Shown: positions 1-6,039 of the stretch, in pieces
Numbering within the stretch: the stretch's first letter is position 1
How the letters are laid out: the number at the start of each line of letters is the position of its first letter
Source: JBBPYA01 sp038200385
GTDB lineage: Bacteria; Actinomycetota; Actinomycetes; Mycobacteriales; Geodermatophilaceae
Direction: 5' to 3'
Assembly: GCA_038200385.1 (NCBI GenBank)
Contig: JBBPYA010000293.1
Span: forward strand, 1-7,002
DNA length: 7,002 nt
Notes under the pieces: generated by a model
What the model was told of the DNA's origin: nothing
Database searches by the model: none
What the model saw: the letters and a program-made list of their open reading frames with translations, nothing else
Position numbers and translations under genes: made by a program

Positions 1-464
1 GCCTGGGCCTTGCGCGCCCTGCTGGCGATGGTGGCGCGGGACTTCTCGGCGCGCTGAGTCAGCTCGTCGCTCACCTCGCCGATCAGCTCCTCGACACCCT
101 CCTCGACGCTGTCCACGGCCTCCTCGGTGCGCAGCACCACCCGCTGCAGGCGGGGGGCCTTGCGCAGCTCGTGCACGACCTCCTCGCCGCGCCGGCTCAG
201 CTGGGTCCAGACGACCTGCACCTGCGAGCCGGCGGAGGTCAGCGCGTCCTCGACGGACTTGCGGACGTCGGTGGGGCTGACCCGGGTGGTGGCGAGGTCC
301 TGGGTGCGGCCGGCCAGGGAACGGGCCCGATCCCCGGCCCGGGTGACGACGACGTCACCGGCGCCGACCGCGGCGAACGCGGACGTCCGGACGCCGTACA
401 GCGCGAGCTTGCCCTGCTCGAGGACGATCTCGCCGTACTGCTTGAACTCACTGGTGATGCTCAT
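1..464 (-). CDS. HbhA-like helical charged protein, 3' end cut by window edge
   Basis: The frame opens at the ATG at 464-462 and stays open to the left edge, giving 154 complete residues without the C terminus. It begins MSITSEFKQYGEIVLEQGKL, then has an alanine/valine-rich stretch (about 27-40), followed by a long region rich in E, R, K, Q and A with no proline-glycine breaks (about 95-154), as expected of extended helix or coiled coil. Its ATG overlaps the stop of the upstream XRE gene (ATGA), and GAGGAG just before it can act as ribosome binding site, so the two are co-transcribed and probably coupled. In mycobacteria an XRE gene (Rv0474) precedes hbhA, the heparin-binding hemagglutinin; the match here rests on composition and gene order rather than close identity. 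The lysine-rich tail of true HbhA would lie outside the window. There is no signal peptide. Any adhesin role is inference; a structural or membrane-associated helical protein is equally possible. Confidence 0.6.
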   Translation of the reverse strand, partial: MSITSEFKQYGEIVLEQGKLALYGVRTSAFAAVGAGDVVVTRAGDRARSLAGRTQDLATTRVSPTDVRKSVEDALTSAGSQVQVVWTQLSRRGEEVVHELRKAPRLQRVVLRTEEAVDSVEEGVEELIGEVSDELTQRAEKSRATIASRARKAQ

Positions 465-835
465 GACTCCTCTTTCGGGTGGGCGGTCTCCACGTCGGCG
501 CGGGTCGCGGTGCAGAAGGACCGGTAGATCTCCAACAGCACCTGCTTGTGGCGCTCCTGGAGGTGCGAATCGCGCAGGATCGCGGCCTCCACGTCGGGAT
601 CCCCTTCGCGTTCGGTGAGGATGCCGGCCTGGACGTACAGCGTCTCGGCCGAGATCCGCAGCCCCTTGGCGATCTGCTGCAGGATCTCCGCGCTGGGCTT
701 GCGCAGTCCCCGCTCGATCTGGCTGAGATAGGGATTGCTGACTCCGGTCGCCTGCGCGAGCTGCCGGAGCGAGACCTGGGCTGCGGTGCGCTGCTCGCGG
801 ATGTACTCCCCGATGCCGGACAGTGTCTGCATCAC
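461..835 (-). CDS. XRE-family helix-turn-helix transcriptional regulator
   Basis: This is a 124-residue protein with an N-terminal Cro/C1-type helix-turn-helix (residues about 7-65): LRQLAQATGVSNPYLSQIER carries the two DNA-binding helices, with the recognition helix near 33-42. The C-terminal part (about 66-124) is a short charged helical tail containing one cysteine (C108) and no known ligand domain. The first two codons are GTG-ATG; AGGAGGT at 847-841 is well placed for either, so the product may be 124 or 123 residues. It overlaps the following HbhA-like gene by ATGA, the order seen in mycobacteria (Rv0474-hbhA). Rv0474 has been reported as a copper-responsive repressor; whether that holds here is unknown. 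Twin palindromes around its own -35 box suggest autoregulation. Confidence 0.85.
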   Translation of the reverse strand: MMQTLSGIGEYIREQRTAAQVSLRQLAQATGVSNPYLSQIERGLRKPSAEILQQIAKGLRISAETLYVQAGILTEREGDPDVEAAILRDSHLQERHKQVLLEIYRSFCTATRADVETAHPKEES

Positions 836-867
836 CGCTCACCTCCTGTCGTCCTCGCCTGAATTCG

Positions 868-909
868 AGGGTAGGCGCTCTGCTAGCAGTTGCAAGCACT
901 TTGCTAGCA
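868..909 (-). promoter_or_regulatory. Promoter of the XRE-hbhA-like operon with twin TGCTAGCA operator
   Basis: Reading leftward, a -35-like TTGCAA (895-890) and a -10-like TACCCT (873-868) are separated by 16 bp, which would start transcription near 861-862 and leave a leader of about 27 bases holding the AGGAGGT site. Two perfect copies of the palindrome TGCTAGCA lie at 881-888 and 902-909, 21 bp apart start to start, so on the same helix face. One sits in the spacer and the other just upstream of the -35 box. This is the layout expected of an operator for a dimeric XRE repressor; binding by the adjacent gene product is inferred. Confidence 0.55.
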
Positions 910-950
910 GGACGCCGTGAGGTCGGTCACCGCCCCGCCCGGGCGGCACC

Positions 951-956
951 TAGGAT
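951..956 (+). promoter_or_regulatory. Probable -10 box of the deformylase gene (leaderless)
   Basis: TAGGAT matches the actinobacterial TANNNT -10 pattern and ends 8 bases before the ATG at 965. That would put the transcription start at or within a base or two of the start codon. No good Shine-Dalgarno sequence stands before this ATG, which fits a leaderless mRNA. No convincing -35 hexamer is seen. Confidence 0.4.
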
Positions 957-964
957 TCGCGCGC

Positions 965-1540
965 ATGACCATCCACCCGATCCGCATCGTCGGCGACCCC
1001 GTGCTGCACACCCCCGCGGCACCGGTGACCTCCTTCGACGAGGAACTGCGGACGCTGATCGCGGACCTGGTCGAGACGAACGTCGCCGCCCACGGGGCGG
1101 GCCTGGCCGCGCCCCAGATCGGCGTACCGCTGCGGGTCTTCGTGTACAGCTGCGCCGACGGGGAGGGCCGGCAGCAGCGTGGGCACGTCGTGAACCCGGT
1201 GCTCGTCACCGACCAGATCCCGGCCGGACTGCCCGATCCGGACGACGACGTGGAGGGCTGCCTGTCCGTGCCCGGCGAGCACTTCCCGACCAGCCGCGCG
1301 AGCCTGGCCTCGGTCACCGGGACCGACCAGTTCGGTGAACCGATCGCCGTGCAGGGCACCGGTGTCCTCGCCGTCTGCCTGCAGCACGAGGTCGATCATC
1401 TGGACGGCCTGCTGTACGTCGACCGGCTGGTCGGCCGGTACAAGCGGGAAGCGCGCCGGGTCGTCCGCGACCGCGGCTGGGGACCGGGCACCCCGCACAC
1501 CTGGCTGCCCGGCTCCGACCCCGACCCGTTCGGACACTGA
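965..1540 (+). CDS. def: Peptide deformylase
   Basis: This 191-residue metalloenzyme removes the formyl group from the N-terminal methionine of new proteins in the cytosol. All three family motifs are present: GAGLAAPQ (44-51, GxGxAAxQ), EGCLS (97-101) with the metal-ligand cysteine C99, and HEVDH (141-145) with metal-ligand histidines H141 and H145 and catalytic E142. The N-terminal IRIVGDPVLHTPA is typical of actinobacterial deformylases. I chose the ATG at 965 because the family N terminus (xIxPIRxxGDPVL) begins there; the frame also reaches an upstream ATG/GTG region at 917, but those residues look unlike the family and would include the -10 box. Length is normal. The last codons (Phe-Gly-His-stop) form the first copy of a 16-bp tandem repeat that continues downstream. 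It is divergent from the XRE gene and convergent with the asparaginase gene. Confidence 0.95.
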   Translation: MTIHPIRIVGDPVLHTPAAPVTSFDEELRTLIADLVETNVAAHGAGLAAPQIGVPLRVFVYSCADGEGRQQRGHVVNPVLVTDQIPAGLPDPDDDVEGCLSVPGEHFPTSRASLASVTGTDQFGEPIAVQGTGVLAVCLQHEVDHLDGLLYVDRLVGRYKREARRVVRDRGWGPGTPHTWLPGSDPDPFGH

Positions 1541-1609
1541 CCCTCTCGGACACTCACCCTCTCGGACACTGACCCTCTCGGACACTGACCCTCTCGGACA
1601 CTGACCCGT
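1530..1609 (+). repeat. Five tandem copies of a 16-bp repeat between convergent genes
   Basis: The unit TCGGACACTGACCCTC starts at 1530, 1546, 1562, 1578 and 1594. Copies 1, 3 and 4 are identical, copy 2 has C for G at unit position 10, and copy 5 ends in GT instead of TC. The first copy contains the last coding bases and the TGA stop of the deformylase gene, so the array appears to have grown from the 3' end of that gene. It ends 25 bp before the stop of the asparaginase gene arriving on the other strand. There are no unique spacers, so it is not CRISPR. The last copy can form short hairpins (CGGAC 1595-1599 with GTCCG 1608-1612, or GACCC 1603-1607 with GGGTC 1613-1617), so a minor role in ending transcription is possible. 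Confidence 0.93.
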
Positions 1610-1634
1610 CCGGGGTCCGGCCGCCTGCGAGCCG

Positions 1635-2603
1635 TCAGTCGAAGGCGCCCGGGCGCAGCCGGACGGCACCGACCACCTCGCCACCGCCGAGAACCGGCGT
1701 GCTCTCCTGCCGGTCCAGCTCCTCCGCGTGCACTCCGAGCCGGCGCAGCGCGGCGACGAGCACCGGCGTGCGGGCCCGGGTCGCGCCGTCGTCGATCTTC
1801 AGCGCGATCGCCGATCCGTCGGCCAGCGCCGCGGCGTGCACCCCCTCGGCGCCGCCCTTCATCAGCAGGCCGGGGACGGCCTGCATCAGCAGGGTGTCCT
1901 CGCGGGTGCTGCCGGCGACGTAGAGCGGGTGACGGCGCATCGCGTCGGCGACCCGCCGGTACGGCGTCCCGTCCGCGGCGGCGACCAGGGCGGTGAAGCA
2001 GCGGGCCAGCCCGATCAGGGAGATCGCGAACAGCGGCGCACCGCAGCCGTCGACCCCGGTCTCGGTGACACCTTCCCCGGACAGCTCCTCGACCACCGTC
2101 CGGACCTGCTGCTGCAGCGGGTGGTCCGGCGCGAGGTAGTCGGCGGTGGCCCACCCGGCGGCACGGCAGGTCAGCAGCATCGCGGCGTGCTTGCCCGAGC
2201 AGTTCATCGTCACCCGGGACGCTTCGCCGCCCGCGGCCAGGACGTCGTGCGCGGCCTGCTCCCCGATCGGCAGCTGCGGAGGGCAGCGCAGGTCGTCCTC
2301 GGTGAACCCGCCGGCGGCGAGCATGGCGCGGACCCGCTCGACGTGTACCCGCTCCCCGGAGTGCGAGCCGGTCGCCAGCGCCAGGTCCACGTCGTCCAAC
2401 GCGCCGTCGGCCCCCAGGCCGCACTGCAGCATCGCCACCGCCTGCATCGGCTTGTTCGCCGAGCGCGGGAATACCGCCTCCTCCGGCTTGCCGGCCCGCA
2501 GCACCGGCGTACCGCCGGGTCCGGTGACGTAGACCGAACCCCGGTGTACCGACTCCACCCGCTCGTTGCGCAGGACCTCGACCAGGATCGGGTTGGCCGT
2601 CAC
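1635..2603 (-). CDS. L-asparaginase, AnsII / Rhizobium etli type
   Basis: This 322-residue protein belongs to the asparaginase II family (PF06089), which hydrolyses L-asparagine to aspartate and ammonia and is unrelated to the E. coli type I/II enzymes. Recognisable motifs are RSANKPMQA (47-55), with the S48-x-x-K51 pair of the family, TGSHSGE (78-84) with S80, NCSGKHA (134-140) with C135 and K138, and GVDGCGAP (183-190) with D185 and C187. From memory of the Rhizobium etli enzyme, the equivalent serines and lysines form its paired active centre, and the two cysteines, the lysine and an aspartate surround a zinc ion. The start is GTG at 2603, 37 bp after the BKACE stop, with GGCGGGG before it; it begins MTANPILVEVLRNERVESVHRG, as in the family. 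No signal peptide, so cytosolic. It is the last gene of the probable fur operon and runs into the tandem repeat. Confidence 0.92.
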   Translation of the reverse strand: MTANPILVEVLRNERVESVHRGSVYVTGPGGTPVLRAGKPEEAVFPRSANKPMQAVAMLQCGLGADGALDDVDLALATGSHSGERVHVERVRAMLAAGGFTEDDLRCPPQLPIGEQAAHDVLAAGGEASRVTMNCSGKHAAMLLTCRAAGWATADYLAPDHPLQQQVRTVVEELSGEGVTETGVDGCGAPLFAISLIGLARCFTALVAAADGTPYRRVADAMRRHPLYVAGSTREDTLLMQAVPGLLMKGGAEGVHAAALADGSAIALKIDDGATRARTPVLVAALRRLGVHAEELDRQESTPVLGGGEVVGAVRLRPGAFD

Positions 2604-2640
2604 CGGACCCCGCCGGACGGCCGGTCGCGCTGCGGTCGCG

Positions 2641-3483
2641 TCATGCCGCCGGTACCCGACGGCGGTCGCGGATCCCGAGCAGGACGCGGGCGTCCTCGAG
2701 GCCCATCGGTGGGCGCTGGGCGATCCGGGCCAGGCCGGCCGCGCGGGCCACGAGCTGGGCGTTGCCGGTGACCGGCTGGTCCGGGGCGTAGGTCAGGGTG
2801 TCCTCCATGCCGACCCGCAGGTGACCGCCGGCGGACAGCGCGGCGAGCATCACCGGCAGCGTGCTGCGCCCGACGCCGGTCGCGGCGAACGTCGCACCGC
2901 CGGGCAGCGCCCCGAGCGCGGCGACCAGCGCCGCGGTGGTGCCGGGCATCCCCCCGGGCACCCCCATCACGAGGTCGACGTGGACGTGCTCGCCGTAGGG
3001 CGGCCCGTGCCGGTCCAGCAGCCGTTGCAGGGTCGTGAGCTGCCCGAGGTCGAAGATCTCGTACTCCGGCACGATCTGCCGGTCCCGCATCGCGGTGTGC
3101 AACTCGACGATGAAGTCCCACCGGTTCAGGAAGACCTCGCGCCCGAAGTTGACGGTGCCCATGGTGCAGCTGGCCGCGTCCGGCTCGGCGGCCAGCACGG
3201 CCAACCGTTCGGCCTCGGGATCGGTGACCGCACCTCCGGTGGACAGCTGGACGATCAGGTCGGTCTCGGCGCGGAGGGCCTGCACGGTGTCGCGCAGCAC
3301 CGCCTGGTCCAGGGTCGGCCGCGCGTCGGCGTCACGGACGTGAACGTGGATCACGCTCGCCCCGAGCGCCTGGCACTCCCGGGCGGTCGCGACGAGTTCG
3401 TCCAGGGTGACCGGCAGCGCCGGTACGTCGGACTTGCCGGACTCGGCCCCGGTCGGGGCCACCGTGATCAGGGTTGCCGTCAT
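2641..3483 (-). CDS. BKACE family beta-keto acid cleavage enzyme (3-keto-5-aminohexanoate cleavage-like)
   Basis: This 280-residue protein belongs to the DUF849/BKACE family of zinc-dependent enzymes that react a beta-keto acid with acetyl-CoA to give acetoacetate and a new acyl-CoA. It is a TIM-barrel family. Visible key features are ITVAPTGAE (6-14) with E14; the metal-binding HVHVR (46-50) with H46 and H48; STGG (81-84); PEYEIFD (139-145); HVDLVMGVPGGMPG (168-181); and LRVGMED (222-228), whose E227 is the likely third zinc ligand and R224/D228 likely catalytic. These line up closely with the numbering I recall for the lysine-fermentation enzyme Kce. The natural substrate varies widely (amino-hexanoate, dehydrocarnitine, beta-ketoadipate and others) and cannot be read here; no other lysine-fermentation gene is present. 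It starts with ATG 36 bp after ygfZ, with AGAGAG as a weak ribosome site, and is followed at 37 bp by asparaginase. Confidence 0.9.
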   Translation of the reverse strand: MTATLITVAPTGAESGKSDVPALPVTLDELVATARECQALGASVIHVHVRDADARPTLDQAVLRDTVQALRAETDLIVQLSTGGAVTDPEAERLAVLAAEPDAASCTMGTVNFGREVFLNRWDFIVELHTAMRDRQIVPEYEIFDLGQLTTLQRLLDRHGPPYGEHVHVDLVMGVPGGMPGTTAALVAALGALPGGATFAATGVGRSTLPVMLAALSAGGHLRVGMEDTLTYAPDQPVTGNAQLVARAAGLARIAQRPPMGLEDARVLLGIRDRRRVPAA

Positions 3484-3519
3484 GGCTGCACTCTCTACCA
3501 GGGTCCGGGACCTGCGGAC

Positions 3520-4545
3520 TCAGGTGTCGATCGACGCGGCCTGGGACCCCACCTGCAGCTCGGCGTCGTCGGCGGTGTTGCGCTTGATCAGCGCCAGCGC
3601 GACCGGGCCGAGTTCATGATGGCGGACCGCCGTCGTGACGAACCCGACCTGCCTGCCGGCCAGACTGATGGGGTCGCCGGTCGCGGGCAGCGACTCCTGC
3701 GAGCCGTCCAGGTGTAGCAGCACCAGCCGACGCGGTGGCCGGCCGAGGTTGTGCACCCGGGCAACGGTCTCCTGCCCCCGGTAGCAGCCCTTGTTCAGGT
3801 GGACGGCGCTGTCCAGCCAGCCGACCTCGTGCGGGATGGTGCGGTGGTCGGTCTCGAAGCGCAGCCGCGGCCGCCGGCTCTGCACGCGCATCGCTTCATA
3901 GGCCCAGCTCCCCGCCGGCGCCGCGCCGGCCGCCGCGAGCTGTCCCACCGTGGCCGGCAGCTCGGCGCGGGGCACGAGCAGGTCCGCGGCGGCCTCGCCC
4001 GGCCACGGCATCGCCCGCGACCAGCCGGTGCCGAGCGGCGCGACGTCGTACGGCGACAGCTCCGGGACCCCCAGCGCGGCCAGCACGGCAGGTGTCCGGG
4101 GACCGACCAACGACAGCATCGCCCAGTCGGCGCCGACCGCCTGCGGGTCGACGCGGAGCAGGAAGCGCATCGAGTCCAGAAAGGCCAGCAGGTCGGGGCC
4201 GGTGCCCGGTTCGACGTCGAGCCAGGTCCGGCCGCCGATCTCGGTGACGACCAGGTGGTGTTCGACATGGCCGTGCGGCGACAGCACCAGCGCCTCGGTG
4301 GCGCGGCCGTCGGCGAGTTCGGACAGGTGCTGGCTGGTCAAGCTGTGCAGCCAGGACAGCCGGTCCACCCCCGGAACGAGCAGGATGTCGCGGTGGCTGC
4401 GGTCCACCCAGCCCACCGACTCGGTCAGGGTCCGCTGCTCGCGCAGCGGGTCGCCGTAGTGCAGCGCCACGCCGGTGTCGAGCCCTTCGGCGGGGACCGC
4501 GCCCGGGGTGTCCAGCAGGGCAGAGGGCGGCATCGTCGTGGTCAC
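3520..4545 (-). CDS. ygfZ: YgfZ/GcvT-like folate-binding protein
   Basis: This is a 341-residue protein related to glycine-cleavage T protein. YgfZ-type proteins (IBA57 in mitochondria) bind tetrahydrofolate and help build or repair certain iron-sulfur enzymes. The hallmark KGCYRGQE is present intact at residues 252-259, including the cysteine C254 that distinguishes YgfZ from true GcvT. Earlier landmarks are SVGWVDRSHRDILLVPGVD (43-61), WLHSLTSQ (65-72), SLVGPR (145-150) and a C-terminal barrel from about 270. I chose GTG at 4545 (VTTTMPPSALL), 8 bp after the fur stop; the ATG at residue 5 is an alternative. The reading frame remains open far upstream across fur and the antisense of pabC, but that is an artefact of GC-rich sequence. 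The close spacing makes it co-transcribed with fur. Confidence 0.92.
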   Translation of the reverse strand: MTTTMPPSALLDTPGAVPAEGLDTGVALHYGDPLREQRTLTESVGWVDRSHRDILLVPGVDRLSWLHSLTSQHLSELADGRATEALVLSPHGHVEHHLVVTEIGGRTWLDVEPGTGPDLLAFLDSMRFLLRVDPQAVGADWAMLSLVGPRTPAVLAALGVPELSPYDVAPLGTGWSRAMPWPGEAAADLLVPRAELPATVGQLAAAGAAPAGSWAYEAMRVQSRRPRLRFETDHRTIPHEVGWLDSAVHLNKGCYRGQETVARVHNLGRPPRRLVLLHLDGSQESLPATGDPISLAGRQVGFVTTAVRHHELGPVALALIKRNTADDAELQVGSQAASIDT

Positions 4546-4553
4546 CGGCCCCA

Positions 4554-5009
4554 CTATCCCCGCTCGGGCTCGAGGTCGGCGGACCCGCCCAGCGCGCTGC
4601 TCGCGCACGCCGTGCAGTAGCCGGACAGCGCGATGTGTCCGACGTCGACGACGAATCCCCGCTGTTCGGCCAGCCAGCCGACCACGGCGTCCAGTTGCTC
4701 GCTGGGCACCGAGGCGACCGTGCCGCAGCGGTGGCAGACGGTGTGCACGTGGTCGTCGTCGGAGGCGTGATAGGTCGGCGGCCCGTGCCCGAGGTGGGTG
4801 TGGCGCACCAGGCCGAGTTCCTCGAGCAGCTCCAGCGTGCGGTACACCGTCGTGATGTTCACACCCGGGGCGGACACATGGATCCGGGCGCCGATCTCGT
4901 CGGGGGTGGCGTGCCCGAGACCGATCACCGCGTCCAGCACCATCTGGCGCTGCGGCGTCAGGCGGTAGCCCTGCGAGCGCAGCCGCTCCGGCAAGCTCAG
5001 GTCGGCCAC
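4554..5009 (-). CDS. Fur-family metal-responsive transcriptional regulator
   Basis: This is a 151-residue Fur/Zur-type repressor. The winged-helix DNA-binding domain occupies about 1-80: LRSQGYRLTPQRQMVLDAV (10-28) and TTVYRTLELLEELGLV (53-68) are family signatures. The metal-binding dimerisation domain follows, with the H/D-rich stretch DDDHVHTVCHRCG (84-96) and a second CTAC pair; C92/C95 and C132/C135 form the usual structural zinc site, and H81, H87, H89 and H125 are candidates for the sensing site. Which metal it senses cannot be told from the sequence. The start is GTG at 5009; a -10 box ends six bases upstream and no Shine-Dalgarno is present, so the mRNA is probably leaderless. It heads a run with ygfZ (8 bp gap), BKACE and asparaginase, and is divergent from pabC. 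No clear AT-rich Fur or Zur box is seen in the 52-bp intergenic space. Confidence 0.92.
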   Translation of the reverse strand: MADLSLPERLRSQGYRLTPQRQMVLDAVIGLGHATPDEIGARIHVSAPGVNITTVYRTLELLEELGLVRHTHLGHGPPTYHASDDDHVHTVCHRCGTVASVPSEQLDAVVGWLAEQRGFVVDVGHIALSGYCTACASSALGGSADLEPERG

Positions 5010-5015
5010 ACGCGC

Positions 5016-5054
5016 AGTCTAGGCAGCGTCGGCAAGGGCAGACCTTCGTAGGCT
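5016..5054. promoter_or_regulatory. Overlapping divergent leaderless promoters of fur and pabC
   Basis: On the minus strand TAGACT (5021-5016) lies 6 bases before the fur GTG at 5009. On the plus strand TAGGCT (5049-5054) lies 7 bases before the pabC GTG at 5062. Both match TANNNT at leaderless spacing, and neither start codon has a ribosome binding site. With only 27 bp between the two -10 boxes, the -35 region of each promoter must fall close to or on the opposite -10 box, so the two promoters probably compete for polymerase and share control. No good -35 hexamer stands out for either. Confidence 0.55.
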
Positions 5055-5061
5055 GAGCCCC

Positions 5062-5910
5062 GTGACGGGCATCCGGGTGGCGGTCGTGCAGGACGGGGCA
5101 GTGCGCGCGGTGGACCCGGAGCAGCCGGTGTTCTCCGCCTTCGACCTCGGTCCGACCCGCGGGGACGGAGTGTTCGAGTCGCTGCTGGTCCAGGGCGGCG
5201 TCGTGCACAAGCAGCTGGCCCACCTGGACCGGCTGGACCGCTCGGCCCGGCTGATGGACCTGCCCGGTCCGTCCCGGGAGCAGTGGGAGGAGTTGCTGCG
5301 GGTCCTCACCGAGGACGGCGCGGACGGGGACGCGGTGCTCAAGCTGCTGCTGACCCGCGGCGTCGACGGGCAGAGCGCCTTTTCCGCAGTCGGGACGCGC
5401 GCGCCGTTGCCCGCGGAGATCGGGCGGCAGCGCCGGGACGGGATCCGGGTGCTCACCCTGACCCTGGGGCTGCCCGCCGACCTGCGGGGCGGCGCGCCGT
5501 GGCTGCTCGGCGGCGTCAAGTACCTGTCCTACGCGGTGAACATGGCCGCGCAGCGGCACGCCCGGGCCAACGGCGCGGACGACGCGGTGTTCGTGTCCCT
5601 CGACGGTCAGGTCCTCGAAGGCCCTACGTCGACGGTGGTGTGGGCCGGCGACGGCGTGCTGCGCACCCCGCCGACCGCCACCGGGATCCTGCCGGGCACC
5701 ACCCAGCAGCTGCTCTTCCGGGCCGCCGCGGAGCGGGGCTGGCGCACCGAGACCGGCCCGGCGACGGTGGCCGGTCTGCACGCCGCCGACGGGGTGTGGC
5801 TGGTCTCCAGCGTCCGCGGGGCCGCCGAGGTGACCGCGTTGGACGGTGTCCGGCGCCGCACCGACCCGGGGTTGACAGCCCGGATCGCGGCCCTGACCGG
5901 TATCGGCTGA
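5062..5910 (+). CDS. pabC: 4-amino-4-deoxychorismate lyase-like class IV PLP enzyme
   Basis: This 282-residue fold-type IV pyridoxal-phosphate protein is most like PabC, which converts aminodeoxychorismate to p-aminobenzoate and pyruvate in folate synthesis. Motifs in order are SAFDLGPTRGDGVFES (25-40), the N-terminal signature; HLDRLDRSA (54-62); GGVKYLSYAVNM (150-161), where K153 is the probable Schiff-base lysine; GQVLEGPTSTV (182-192) with E186; and GILPGTTQ (208-215), the cofactor-phosphate loop. D-amino acid and branched-chain aminotransferases share these features, so PabC is favoured rather than proven; its position near fur-ygfZ and a nitrobindin gene matches actinobacterial pabC (Rv0812 lies next to the nitrobindin-like Rv0813c). 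It starts at GTG 5062 with a -10 box 7 bases upstream and probably no leader. Length is normal. Confidence 0.88.
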   Translation: MTGIRVAVVQDGAVRAVDPEQPVFSAFDLGPTRGDGVFESLLVQGGVVHKQLAHLDRLDRSARLMDLPGPSREQWEELLRVLTEDGADGDAVLKLLLTRGVDGQSAFSAVGTRAPLPAEIGRQRRDGIRVLTLTLGLPADLRGGAPWLLGGVKYLSYAVNMAAQRHARANGADDAVFVSLDGQVLEGPTSTVVWAGDGVLRTPPTATGILPGTTQQLLFRAAAERGWRTETGPATVAGLHAADGVWLVSSVRGAAEVTALDGVRRRTDPGLTARIAALTGIG

Positions 5911-5939
5911 ACCCGCTGCGCCGCGGATGCGCTTTGTCG

Positions 5940-5968
5940 TTGCGCGACCGCGCGCGGCGTCGTAGCGT
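5940..5968 (+). promoter_or_regulatory. Promoter for the mini-ORF transcript
   Basis: TTGCGC (5940-5945) and TAGCGT (5963-5968) are separated by exactly 17 bp, and the -10 box fits TANNNT. Transcription would start near 5974-5976, just before the purine-rich ribosome-binding stretch. It begins 30 bp after the pabC stop. A small hairpin (GCGCG 5942-5946 with CGCGC 5951-5955) lies in the same place and could instead help end pabC transcription. Confidence 0.45.
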
Positions 5969-5980
5969 TTCCGGTACACG

Positions 5981-5996
5981 AGGAAGGAGGTGGTCC
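5981..5996 (+). promoter_or_regulatory. Extended ribosome-binding sequence matching the whole 16S 3' tail
   Basis: AGGAAGGAGGTGGTCC can pair along its full 16 bases with the standard actinobacterial 16S rRNA 3' end (GGAUCACCUCCUUUCU), using 14 Watson-Crick pairs and two G-U wobbles. Ordinary genes use 4-7 such pairs. The GGAGG core ends 10 bases before the TTG at 6001. The rRNA end is quoted from general knowledge, since no rRNA gene is in the window. Confidence 0.7.
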
Positions 5997-6000
5997 GGAG

Positions 6001-6039
6001 TTGCATAGCTACAGGACACGTGAGGTGGCCGTCCGCTAG
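6001..6039 (+). CDS. Putative 12-codon mini-ORF
   Basis: TTG at 6001 opens 12 codons encoding (M)HSYRTREVAVR, closed by TAG at 6037-6039. It is supported mainly by the exceptionally strong ribosome-binding stretch 10 bases upstream and by a plausible promoter before that. The peptide is basic (three Arg, one His), has no membrane segment or signal peptide, and has no run of a single amino acid of the kind seen in classic attenuator leaders. No plus-strand gene follows that it could lead. It may be a small functional peptide, a ribosome-loading device for the RNA, or chance; conservation in relatives would decide. Confidence 0.45.
   Translation: MHSYRTREVAVR

Noticed and set aside
917..964. 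Upstream extension of the deformylase to a start at 917
   Set aside because: The extra 16 residues are unlike deformylase N termini and would contain the probable -10 box; ATG 965 matches the family start.
1530..1609. CRISPR array
   Set aside because: Repeats are only 16 bp and directly adjoining, with no unique spacers and no cas genes.
1728..3717. Long plus-strand open frames over the asparaginase, BKACE and ygfZ genes
   Set aside because: They are low-complexity translations opposite three well-supported genes; open antisense frames are common at this GC content.
5010..5061. Classical Fur or Zur box in the fur-pabC gap
   Set aside because: No AT-rich 15-19-bp palindrome is present; the only repetition is a short TAGGC direct repeat that coincides with the -10 regions.
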